From the NCBI GenBank assembly GCA_903813345.2, contig CAIIXF020000006.1, positions 19,477,936 through 19,537,935 of the forward strand: a stretch of 60,000 bases of DNA, read 5' to 3'. The notes under the pieces were generated by a model. That model was given only the letters and a program-made list of their open reading frames with translations. It was not told the origin of the DNA and did no database searches. Position numbers and translations under genes: made by a program. Position 1 is the stretch's first letter, and every line of letters begins with the position of its first letter. Shown here one piece after another: positions 33,614 through 44,300 of this stretch. The DNA comes from Owenia fusiformis. Its lineage: Eukaryota; Annelida; Polychaeta; Sabellida; Oweniidae.

Positions 33614-36600
33614 CTATGGGGCGTTGATTCTGTCAATGATCCATTCCCGATAGGCGGCGACACGGGTGTACATAGATGGCGCCCCTTCACATCCAAGGAT
33701 ACCGAAAGATGTCACTCCAACCTGATACCATTTTCCATTGTCCTCTAAGCAAGTCAATGGTCCACCGCTGTCGCCCTGTGTATCACATTAAAAACAGTAG
33801 AAGTATTGTTAGTTCCTCACTTAAAAGACATACGATTATGATTCAGATTGGTTCGTCCCCCGCTTATGCTAGACGTGGTGTAATGAATTTCAGAAAAGGG
33901 TACAACGAATTCCATATACCTGGCAGGCTCCTGGAGTGCCATCTGCACCACGGCCAACACACTGATGTGTCTCTCTAAGGTTAGGGAATGGGAACTCTGC
34001 CTGGCACTCTTCGTTGGTCAGCAATTCCTGCTCTCCCTCTTGAAGCACTGTGGGGAGACGGCCATCCCAGACTAAAATAGAACCCTCCTTATTCAGGAAC
34101 CACAAAAGATATATCTATCCCATTTCAGGAACAATTAAAAACGTGATCGATGCATCTCAATCAAAAATAATTTTGCAAAAGTTATCGCCAAACAATAAAT
34201 ACGGACGTGTATCGAACTAACCTAAATTGAACATAAAGAGGGTTTTTGATAGTCTACAAGATTTACAGCAATCAATTGGCAAGATCATAAATAAAAGGAA
34301 ACTGCGTTTCGTTTGAATTTCAGGAAATGATTCATGCATTGGATCATAGATGACCTTTCTTTTTAATTTCATCCTTTATGCTCAACATTTCTTGAATCTA
34401 GTAAAATTGGAATTTGGGTCTCAGTCATCCTCCGAACGGAGGGTTACATACATCATCGACTTTGGAAGGAACAGAGTGGATGTCCTAGACTCCTGCGTTC
34501 GGAGGATGGGTATCCGCCAAGTATGTTCCCTCTTTATAGATTGCCCACTTCCTTATCATCAGTTTATATATACTCATTCAGGATAGATAATTAAGTGCCA
34601 CATATGAAAGATGAATGGGATATTTCATTGGGACCATCATACCGTTGACAATGGTATTAAACTTGACTTACAGTCAACGAGTCCCCATCCAGTCATCCAG
34701 CAATTGGGTCTTCCATCGAAGAGATGGGTGGAGTTTTCGGGAATGCAGACAACCGCCACATTGGGGTCATCCAGATTAGCGGGGGCAGCGAGCCTCAAAA
34801 GAGCGATATCGTTGGGGAATCCGATGGTGGAGTCAGCAACATAACGGGAATGCTGAAATAAAGTGACATATATACATACATCATATCGTTTGGGTTGCAT
34901 AAGGACGAATTTAGCGATGGGTGACCTCGATAACAAAAAACACTCCAAACGCAGACAGGCCTGTCTCATTATATTTAGAGAGGGATGTCTTGGGCCATCA
35001 TACCCAATTAACATGTTTTAAGACCTTTTGGTACAATCTGAGGGTTTCTGACTTATAGAGCAAATGCGATTTTATGGGAATTTCTTCGACTAATATTTTC
35101 CGTTGGATTTCAGAGGGCATATCCGGTGTAATCTGGGTATTTCCAAGGATTTCAGATTGAGGGGAATTACAAAAAATTACGACTTCCATGGTTCAACCCT
35201 CCTCTCGTGTGTTAATGGTGATTACTGATATCTACGTTCAAAACACGACTAGATAAAAAACATTTAAGATAAAAAAATTGTGAAACTAAATAAATGGAAT
35301 TTTTAGTGGGATACTCCCATTTGGACCTAAAATTGATATTATGATATAGCCATCCTCCTAAGCAGGTATCCAGAATCCGTACCTCCTTCTTCCCCCCTGC
35401 TATAACCAATTTTGAAGCGCCCGATTAAACTGAATCACATGATCTTATTATGCGCAATGACTTATACATGATTTCTGTCGCAGTGTTGCGACAGCCAATC
35501 AAATTGCGAGTTCTTAATCGGGAAAATGCTAACTGCTTATCGCAGGGGGTAAAAAGAAAGAATATATTCTGGATTTTGAAGCCCTGTGATCGGACGTTGG
35601 ATATAGCCGGAAAAATACTTACTCTAATGATTTCGGAGACGCTAAGGACCTGTTCACTTCCAGTCAGTTCCATTGCATGGGCCCCGGCGATAAGTCTAAA
35701 ATTGGCTGGGATGTCACGTTCTGGGCCTCCAATTCTGAAACAAATAGAATATATGACAGAATTGCAACATGTGACAATAAACGATGCGTTCACTTCAACT
35801 TCAACACTAGAAAATTTAAACTGTGAACATTTTAGGATTCAACACCTTACAGGTCCAAAAATTTTAAAAGCTTGACATTTTGACTAATCACCCTCTTAAC
35901 CCCCTTCAGAACACATTTTGTGACTTCCCTTATCTTTTGGACGATATACAGTAATGTCTGATTAGTCTGAAGAAGAATTACATTCTCTTGTAATTTGTCC
36001 TGCCACAATATTAGTGTGTCGTACATTTATTTTAAGACGGAGGTGGTGCCCAGAGTTCTGACTATAATGTTAGCAGGTTAAACGTTGATTAAATACGTAC
36101 TCTGGGTCAACGCAATGAGCAGCAGTCAAGGCCAGATTAGGGCTAAGGAGTGAGGCTCCGCAAGTGTGACCAAATGGTTCCACTCCATCGGCATTATATC
36201 TGGAATAAAAAGCCTGATATCAGCAAAAACCTCACTGGGTGCATTTCCAATGTGTTTCCAAGAGGAAACAATAGTGTTTCTGTTTGGGTAGTTTGAAATT
36301 TTGAGTTAAACAACGCAAATAATATCAAATGAATATGTCAAGTCGGTCGTACCTTAGACTGAGTTGCCAAGGCCAAGCATTTGGATCTGAGTCTCGACCA
36401 TTCGTGATCGCAGGGGCCCATGGTCTTTGGGGAGGCTTGGCTCCACAATCTTCAAAATAAACAAAATGATCTCGGTGAATTTAAAGGAAATACAAATTAC
36501 GTAAGAAGCAATGAAAAAATATTAAATTGTTTTGAAAATAATAATCCAAATAACCATTAAATCATTATTAGTATTCCATCATTTAATGCTGCTTTGCTTT

Positions 36601-36680
36601 TAGGAGTTGTTACTGAATTTAGTTTAGCGAGTCTTACCCTGGCCATATGCTATGCCAGCAACAAGAAGAATCCACAACAT
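33614..36680 (-). CDS. Secreted chymotrypsin-fold serine protease 1, triad intact
   Basis: Seven exons: 36680-36638, 36449-36353, 36199-36101, 35734-35623, 34852-34672, 34071-33920 and 33775-33614; 281 residues in frame throughout. Signal peptide [14 protein letters not shown], then a short propeptide with a Cys ([14 protein letters not shown]) expected to pair with Cys122 (VVCIP). The mature chain starts [19 protein letters not shown]. The triad is present: LTAAHC (His57), NDIALLRL (Asp102), GDSGGPL (Ser195). The pocket has Gly189 (PGACQGDSGG), not Asp, so it should not be trypsin-like; chymotrypsin- or elastase-like cleavage is likely. The residue before the mature N-terminus is Ala, not Arg/Lys. 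An intron between exons 2 and 3 is absent from the three paralogs. Probably digestive or extracellular. Confidence 0.9.
34426..34505. repeat. 80-bp hairpin repeat in protease 1 intron
   Basis: CATCCTCCGAACG and CGTTCGGAGGATG close an inverted repeat of about 80 bp in the intron between exons 5 and 6. Confidence 0.5.
35345..35600. repeat. Dispersed element related to 18660-18740
   Basis: CATCCTCCTAAGCAGG and CCAGAATCCGTA near 35345, and GGATTTTGAAGCCCTGTGAT near 35575, occur as inverse complements at 18660-18740. The element lies in the intron between exons 4 and 5 of protease 1. Confidence 0.5.
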
Positions 36681-37565
36681 CTTCACTTGGTGCGTATGCA
36701 AGTGAAAATAGCCTACAAGCTGCTGTGGTTTCTCGAGATATATTTATGATTAATAATGACATATGTCAAGGTACTAAGTGTATTTCTTATCAATTTAAAA
36801 AAGATTGAGAAATTGAAACATGGCCTTGTGTACACTCCCAAATGCCTCGTCATTATTTCATACCAGTCATTTACGGGTCCGATTTAAATTGAAGTCAAAA
36901 TGTAGGTCACGGTATTCACCTTAGTGCATGTTACATACTTGATGCATTGAAAAATGGCAACTTTTATAACCTTATACGTACCTATATTATCATTAAATAA
37001 ATGTAACCTATGTAATAATTATCCTTTGAATAGTTTACGTTTACATTGCATTCATCTTACAGAATAAATATGATATCGTTTATGAAGGTTTAACATCAAA
37101 AATGGGACAGTCTGCATTTTTCTTAAAAATAATTGAGACCACATAGATGAATTAAGTGTAACGTACGAGCATATGGGGAAATTGGTGGGTTTCATTTTGA
37201 TTTATCAGATCATGGGCTCTACCACACAGAGCCATCTATCTGATGCTTGTATTCCAATAGATATTACGGGCTGTCGATCCCACTATAGATGGAATTTGAT
37301 AATGTCTCTTCGAATGTCACACTACTGTAAGCTTTAATGTCGTAGAAATTATGAGAATTCTAGATTGAAACAATACAATTCAATAAATAAAAAGCAAAAC
37401 TTATCTTCATATTAGTATTCCCATTTCAGCACAGAAACTCCGATTTTCAGGCTTATCCCAGTTTTTTCGAGACGCCACGTAGGTTTTCGTGAAATATACT
37501 CAGAAAAGTTTGCACCCTATATGTATTTATTTCTTATATATTTGCTAATGTACAAGTTATAATTT
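36681..37565. other. Gap between tandem proteases 1 and 2
   Basis: About 0.9 kb holding the promoter of protease 1 and the 3' flank of protease 2. No exon, TATA box at a convincing distance or repeat array was recognised. Confidence 0.4.
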
Positions 37566-40500
37566 CTAAGTATATATTCTGTCGAGAATCCAGTCTCTGT
37601 AGGAGGCTACCTTCGTGTATATACTCGGAAAGCCCTCACACCCTGCTAGTCCGAAAGATGTAATTCCGGAGACCGTCCACCTCTCGTTCCCAGCGCTGTC
37701 AGTCACTAGGCACGATAACGGTCCTCCGCTGTCCCCCTAAAATATTGTAATGACCATTGTGTAATAAGCTCATTCTCAAATGTATACCATTTTTATTGAT
37801 CAGGGATGCCAAAGTCTAATAACAGTGCACAGTTGCCCGTATATTTAGAATATCTTATATTACATTCAACACTATATGCATCATTTAAAGTAACCTTAAC
37901 AAAAATAAATAACTCTGCAAGAATAAAACATTTTTGACTTATGCTTCACTTCGTGTTCTTTAATTTCGTTTAAATTTCGTTTCGATCAAATTTAGGGTTT
38001 GAGTGAGAACCATGTAAAATTTAGTATCATCACCCATTGTCCATATTGATTAAGGTAAGTTCATACCTGACATGCTACGGGTACGTCGTCGTCGCCATTA
38101 CTGATACACAGATGCGTTTGACGCAGATAGATCAAAAGACGCACCTCCCAACTACATTCCTCGTAAGTCAACACCGGAATATGAGCCTCTTGCAACTCGT
38201 CCGGTAATGTATAGTCAAAAACTGAAAAACAGTCCGATATAATTTTGTCATTCAAATCGACTCATGATATTTGCAGTTAATAAATGCTTAATTTGCCTAT
38301 TAATATCATGTAAAAATTTGGCTATTAATGTCTAAATGGACACAGCCAAGGAAAAATTGCTTAAATAAAAAAAAAAAAATATTTGCAGATTGAGCGCCAT
38401 TAGCAAACTCGGAGGTAATTGAATAACTTTTTAAAATCACGCGTCTACCCCCGACATCTACATTTTTCAAATTAGACAACCATAGTCTTGAGCTTTCAAA
38501 ACAAGAGCATAATCTGGATTACAATGTATCATCCTACAAACACGAACTTGGACAAACTATACCTAAAATACATATTGTTTTTAATGATAGACATTTTGAG
38601 GAATCACTTACAGTTAGTGAGGCCGAGGCCACTGATCCAACAGTTGGGGTTTCCAGAAACATTGAGAAGCATTGAATCTGGAAGACACGCTGGCTCTATG
38701 TCGGCTCTATTCACCTGTGCAGGCTCCGCCAGACGGATCAACGCGATGTCATTTGGGAATCCGAGTTCAGGCGCGGCCTGGAATCTATTATGCTGAAAAA
38801 TGACATTAAATACTGGCGTTCCATCTGTTTTTCAAGCAAATTACGTTCGTCAGATAGTTGTATAAGTACACCAGCTTACATGAGAGGTGCGTGTATTTTG
38901 CCGGGTCCGACAGTTCAACGAATGGAAAGAATGAAAATGACGCATTTTCTATGCATGGTCAAGTGCCAACGGGAAAGTACCAAAAATGTTTACAGAATGC
39001 ACCAAGAAAAGGAAAATATCTTAAGAAAAACAAAGCACAACTATCCCAAATCATAATCCAACTTATAAAGAAACTGTGTCTAACATCCCCCCCCCCTACC
39101 ATTCAAGTATATCACAATCCGAGACCATAGCACCAAGGGACATTTAAAGTCATTACAATTTATATTGAATAATAAATTTAAAATCGATACCCAAAACTCA
39201 TAACATCAAAAATAGTTGTAATTTGCATTCATACAAGATAGAGCTTTCAGTCCGAAATGATGTGGGACAGAAAATGTCCAATCTCGAAGACCTAAACATT
39301 TTCTTACTTTTTCAAATCGTGTAACTCTGACGACCTGCTCAGATCCAGTTAGATTCCATTCATGAACTCCTAGTACCACCACAAAGTTGTTGACATCTTC
39401 TCGAGCAGGATTGTCGCCACCAGCCCTATGTGGAAAAGGATAACTGGATTACATGTTGTCCGAATCCCGGGGGTTCACTCAAAATAATTTGGGTAGGTAT
39501 GTGCAGCATGGGCAATTTTGGCTTAGGGCATAAATCATGGAACCTGACCAATCTGAGAGGAAAAACATAGAAAATTCGTCGAAGAGAGAGCCCTTTTTAA
39601 GTAAAAAAATCTGTTTTTCTACAAAAAAATGGTAATAAATCATTAAAATCAGTTGGCGAGGTCTTGGACAAATCACCCAAAAAGTGGATTTTGTAGTAAC
39701 ATATAATAATATTCCCTTTTTAAGTCTGAGAGGAAGTATACATGGAAACTTTCAATCTTGAGATGAAATTAACATGGAAAAAATGCTCAAAAAGTCACAT
39801 AGGTATTAAGAGGTATATTGGAGTAAAACCCCCGGGGTCCGAATTTTTAAGGTGTCGCATTAATTGGTTTGATAAGAAAAGATACAAAGCAACCACAATG
39901 AATGCCATCTTTGACTTTTGTGAATATCTGTGATGATCATTTCTGGATTGCCCCAAGTACATCTCGTTTTGTCATTTGCTGACTCGATTCTTGCTTTTAA
40001 TGTGCTAGTATTTATAATGACTGACTTGGTCTCGTAGGTCTAGTTCAGAATGTAAGGTCATTGATTGATGTTGTCTTTGTAGTTACAGTATCCCACTGAT
40101 TGCTTACTCGGCATCAATACAATGCGCCGCTGTTAAGACCCAGTTCTCGTGTACAAGGACTCCTCCACATGTGTGTCTGAAAGGCTCCTGACCGGTAGCA
40201 TTGACACTGAAGCGGAGGCTTATCTGCCAGGGCCAGGAACCCCTATCAGCAGTACGCCCGTTAACGATCTGCGTGCCCCAAGGTCTTTGAGCAGGTTTCT
40301 TCCCGCACTCTAAAAAAGAAACACAAATTGCAACGCTAATTTTGATTGGATGCCCGCTAAGATATAATTTACGTATCACATACAGTTTTTTACGCCGTTC
40401 GAGATAATTTTTGAAGCCGTTCAAAGTCATTATTGATGGCGTATAAAATCGATTTTGATGCGTTAATAAGGTACATAGGCATACAAGCGAAGGTAACGGC

Positions 40501-40890
40501 CGTAACTTTCGCATCTAAGATGGTGGACGGTCGATTTCGATATTTCTATTTTGTTTTCATCGAATTAAACTACTTTATAGTTGACGTTATGCTTGGATAT
40601 TTGAACCAAATTAGGCTAAATATGACACGTGGACTGGGGTATGATACTTTGTTCATATATCCTGAGTGGGCGCCACAGTTCAAACTAAAAATATCGAAAT
40701 CGACACTTACCGTCCGCCATCTTTGATGCAAAGGTTACGGTCGTTACCTTCGCTTGATACTGACCAGTGATATATGTATTAGGCTCCACGATAAGTTTAT
40801 TCCGATTACGACATATTACTTACGTTGCAACTTCACTTGGCCCAAAATAGCAGAACCGAACGCAGCAAGCACTAAAACCCTCCACGTCAT
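37566..40890 (-). CDS. Secreted chymotrypsin-fold serine protease 2, triad intact
   Basis: Five certain exons: 40309-40108, 39425-39308, 38792-38612, 38221-38067 and 37736-37566, plus a probable leader exon 40890-40825. They carry the same intron phases as protease 1, but its exons 2 and 3 are fused into one. The mature chain starts [19 protein letters not shown] after TQ, and the triad is present: [21 protein letters not shown]. Pocket residue 189 is Val (PVACQGDSGG), again not trypsin-like. The usual GWG motif is GLG (CWISGLGL). The leader exon starts [10 protein letters not shown] and ends at a good donor (GTAAGT), but as printed its frame hits TGA and is one base short of the phase the next exon needs. 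The leader may be frameshifted or mis-sequenced. Confidence 0.82.
40486..40754. mobile_element. Hairpin element carrying a YY1-ATG-splice-donor motif
   Basis: AGCGAAGGTAACGGCCGTAA at the left is matched inverted at the right end, followed by an AAGATGG(T/C)GGACGG segment and TCGATTTCGATATTTCT in both arms. The unit spans 269 bp inside intron 1 of protease 2. A related half-copy is at 27700-27930. Confidence 0.75.
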
Positions 40891-41330
40891 TGTTCTCCCT
40901 ACAATATGACACAACTGGTAAATAGGCTATGGAGAAAAGCAAGAATTGTGATAAGAAGGGAGCTAATTGCTATAGTTGAAATTGAGTTCATGATTTATGG
41001 CGAGCATTCATTTTTGAATGACTAGCTAATATTAAGGAACACGTTTTGTTTTTCTGTGCCACAAAAAATTATTGTTACGCCTAAAAAAAAGACTGTAAAT
41101 GTATTATTATAACATTGTATTTTCATATGTAACTGTTTTATAGTTTGGTGAAAGTATGTCTCCAAAAATAAAAATAATATATTTGAATTGAATTATATTG
41201 AATATATACTATCTGAGAACTTTTAATGCAAAACAGATGGACGGTAAATATGGGCATATTGTTCATTGCGCTTATGACCATTATAAATCTAGATCCAAAT
41301 TGGTTTATTTCTGTGTGCAGTTTTCGTTTC
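40891..41330. promoter_or_regulatory. Shared intergenic region between divergent protease genes
   Basis: Only about 440 bp separate the leftward start of protease 2 (40890) from the rightward start of pseudoprotease A (41331). It is AT-rich with no exon, so it should contain both promoters; I could not assign specific binding sites. Confidence 0.4.
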
Positions 41331-44300
41331 ATGAAGATGATTTTCCTTTTGCTGGTATCTGTCCTCACCTTGGTGAGAGGTAAGTATTGCTTTTAACGTC
41401 AACCTAAATGGACATTTCACGGCTCCGTTTTATGTCACACCTGAAACCACGCTTTGCATTTTTAAAATGAAATGGAAGCATCACACAAAAACCTAACGCT
41501 AAAGTTAACCAGAATGTCTGTTTCCATAAAGCGATACCTCGAAGTGATTGTGGGAATTATACAACCAAAATTCCATTCTCCGGAACCAGAAGTCAAATCC
41601 CACGTGCAGGAAGTCAGATTCTAGGTGGTGTGGACGCCAGCTTAGGACATTGGCCATGGATGGCAAGTGTGCAGCGTAGGGCACCATCCGGGGACTGGGA
41701 GCCCCATTGCGGAGGCAGTCTTATCCGCGATAACTGGGTTCTCACAGCCGCTAACTGCGTACCTGATGGGTGAGTATGCCAAGTACAATGTATATATGGT
41801 AAATCACAACCGAAAATGTTCGAATATGCGCCAGTTTATTGTTAAGGTACGTTCACACCAACGGCGAATGCCACGCTTTAAATCGGCGAGCAAAGCGCCG
41901 TCATTTTTGTCATTTTTCTTTATACCAACGGCGCTTTGATGGCGCTTTAAAGCGGCTTGTAAAGCGGCACCAAAGCGTATCAAAGTTTGATTAAAGCGTC
42001 GGGGTCGAAATAGGTCGTAGAAAAGCTCAGAGTAAAACGGGATATTCGGCAAGAGCGCCAAAAAATTTTAAACTCTTAAAACATTTTGGGCGCTCTGTTA
42101 CGAATCGATTAAGCGCCGAGAGCGTATCAAAGCTTAACAAACCGTAACAAAGCTCAGAAAAACTTGATCCAAAGCGTAGGAAAGCTTAACATAGCTCTAA
42201 AAGGTTCCTCACGCTTTGATCCCGCTTTGATCAGGCTTTGTTACGCTTGAAATCACGCTTTGAAAAGCTTTGATAAGCATTATTACGCTTTGATGCGATT
42301 ATGACGCTTTAAATCAGGCTCTGATACGATTGCAAAACTCTGTTGTGCATTGTTACGCTCTGTTAAGCTCTGTCACGCATTGGAAAATGTCGAGATCGCC
42401 GATCTATGCCGCTTTTGATCCAATGACTATATAAATATGCAGTAGATCCATAAAACCATTGCATCTTTGACTCGAGAACACGATGGCAGAACAACGAGAT
42501 CCAGAAATTCCAGATGGACCAGAGCATGACCTATCTGAAGAAGACATGACGTTTGTCGCACGGCGTGATATAGCGTGTGAAAACTTTCAAGCGTAACAAA
42601 GCCTAGCAAAGCGTTTCAATCCTTGATTAAAGCGTCTCAATTCGTTGGAAAGCTTGAGAGTCCCTCAGGAAAGTGTAACAAAGAGTGTCAGATATTGATG
42701 AAAGCGTCTGACCTCGTGTCAGATCTTCATACCAGATCGTAGCAAATCTTGAGACATCTTAACGAAGCGTGTCAAGTGGTAACATACCGTGAATAGACTG
42801 GGGTCCCCGCTTTGAACCAAGCTGTGTTAAGCTTTCCTACGCTTTGAGTCAAGCTTTGTTGAGCTTTGTTACGGTTTGTTAAGCTTTGATACGCTCTCGG
42901 CGCTTCAATCAATTCGTAACAGAGCGCCCAAAATTTTTAAACAGTTTAACATTTTTTGGCGCTCTTGCCGAATATCCCGCTTTACTCCGAACTTTTCTAC
43001 GACCTATTACGATCCCGACGCTTTAATCAAGCTTTGTTACGCTTTGGCGCCGCTTTACAATCCGCTTTAAAGCGCCATCAAAGCGCCGTTGGTGCGAACG
43101 CTTAAACAGTTTAAATTTTTTAGCGCTCTTGCCGAATATCCCGCTTTACTCCCGAGCTTTTCTACGACCTATTACGACCCCGACGCTTTAATTAAGCTTT
43201 GTTACGCTTTGGTGCCGCTTTACAAGCCGCTTTAAAGCGCCATCAAAGCGCCGTTGGTGTGAACGTACCATTAGTGCGGAATTTTCCCCAGTTACGCTCG
43301 GTTGACCAAAATCAAATTTTTTGAATCGCATTTAACATGACAGGTTTTAACATGTGGTTCAATGGGCTTTAGTGTTGCCAAACCTTTGGAGGGAGTGTAC
43401 ATCAGCTCAATAAATAAATGAATGAAACAACTAGTTCTACTATGCCAATTCTTGCCAAAATATATAATATCTTTTCGTATATACCAGTAATTAAAAGATC
43501 AAATTGTATTAGTAGCAAAAAATAACCTCCCTACTATCGTCTGTTATCTGCAATTGTATAGATATGTACCGTGAAACTGAACGCAATTGGGACCAGATAA
43601 AAGTTTTCGGATTAGGATGCGTTCACATTTCGAGTTTTTTGTATTCAAGATTCTGGATTCTGAGGAAATGTGAACACATTCTCAAATGTTAATAGTTTTG
43701 TTGACCACATAATGATAGTTTTATAATAATCTGATTCAAAAATCTAATTCAAATTCAAATTATGCTAGAAAGTCCCATTCATGATGAATAAGACCATTCA
43801 TAGATTTACCAAAAGTTTTGATATCATGACGAATAAGTGTTTAAAGGGTTCCGATTAGCATCCCGTATAAAAACAATATGGCGGCTCCAGGCGAATCAAC
43901 TGGATCAGTCGATTTTTAAGAAATAAGGGGAGTTCTGTATGGGGAAATTTAGATGCCAATTTTTCCTTATTATACAAATAAATACGATCCTGAAACTTCA
44001 CCCATAAATGTGGAATTGATTTGTCAAAATAGAAATCACCCTTTTATAAATGTGTGACGATCTATAATATACTTATGCTATATAACAGTTAGAGGTGTTG
44101 TCACAACGACCTCGAGCCTGTGAACCCTTGAGTATTATTCCGGGATCGGGCCTTTTATACTAAACGGTGAGCAACACCAGAAACGAGCGTTCGATTTGCT
44201 AAACGATATGCGTCACCCTTTAACTTCAAACATTAAGCAATTTTGTATGGAACATGTAATGTATTATTTTATGAAAAGTGTTTTAATTTGACAGGTTATA

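Larger units (their letters stand above)
41846..43269. mobile_element. 1.4-kb TIR element made of AAGCG/CGCTT words
   Basis: The ends are GGTACGTTCACACCAACGGC and the inverse (GCCGTTGGTGTGAACGTACC), with TTA-like flanks. Nearly the whole interior consists of short words such as CAAAGCG, CGCTTTGA and AAGCTTTGTTACGCT, inverted about a centre near 42500. A 180-bp non-repetitive core (about 42410-42596) carries promoter motifs and a small ORF. TTA flanks and GG... ends hint at PIF/Harbinger, but I cannot assign a class. It lies in intron 2 of pseudoprotease A. Confidence 0.8.

Noticed and set aside
34611-35875. Plus-strand frames opposite protease 1 exons
   Set aside because: They are antisense shadows; the minus strand carries the conserved protease sequence with matching splice sites.
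40104-40514. Uninterrupted 136-codon start for protease 2 from 40514
   Set aside because: The added N-terminus reads through an intron (TTTTTTAG acceptor at 40310) and into the hairpin element. It gives no signal peptide at the start.
43618-43675. Short inverted repeat GTTCACATTT/AAATGTGAAC
   Set aside because: Arms of only about 10 bp in AT-rich DNA; too short to call an element without copies to compare.
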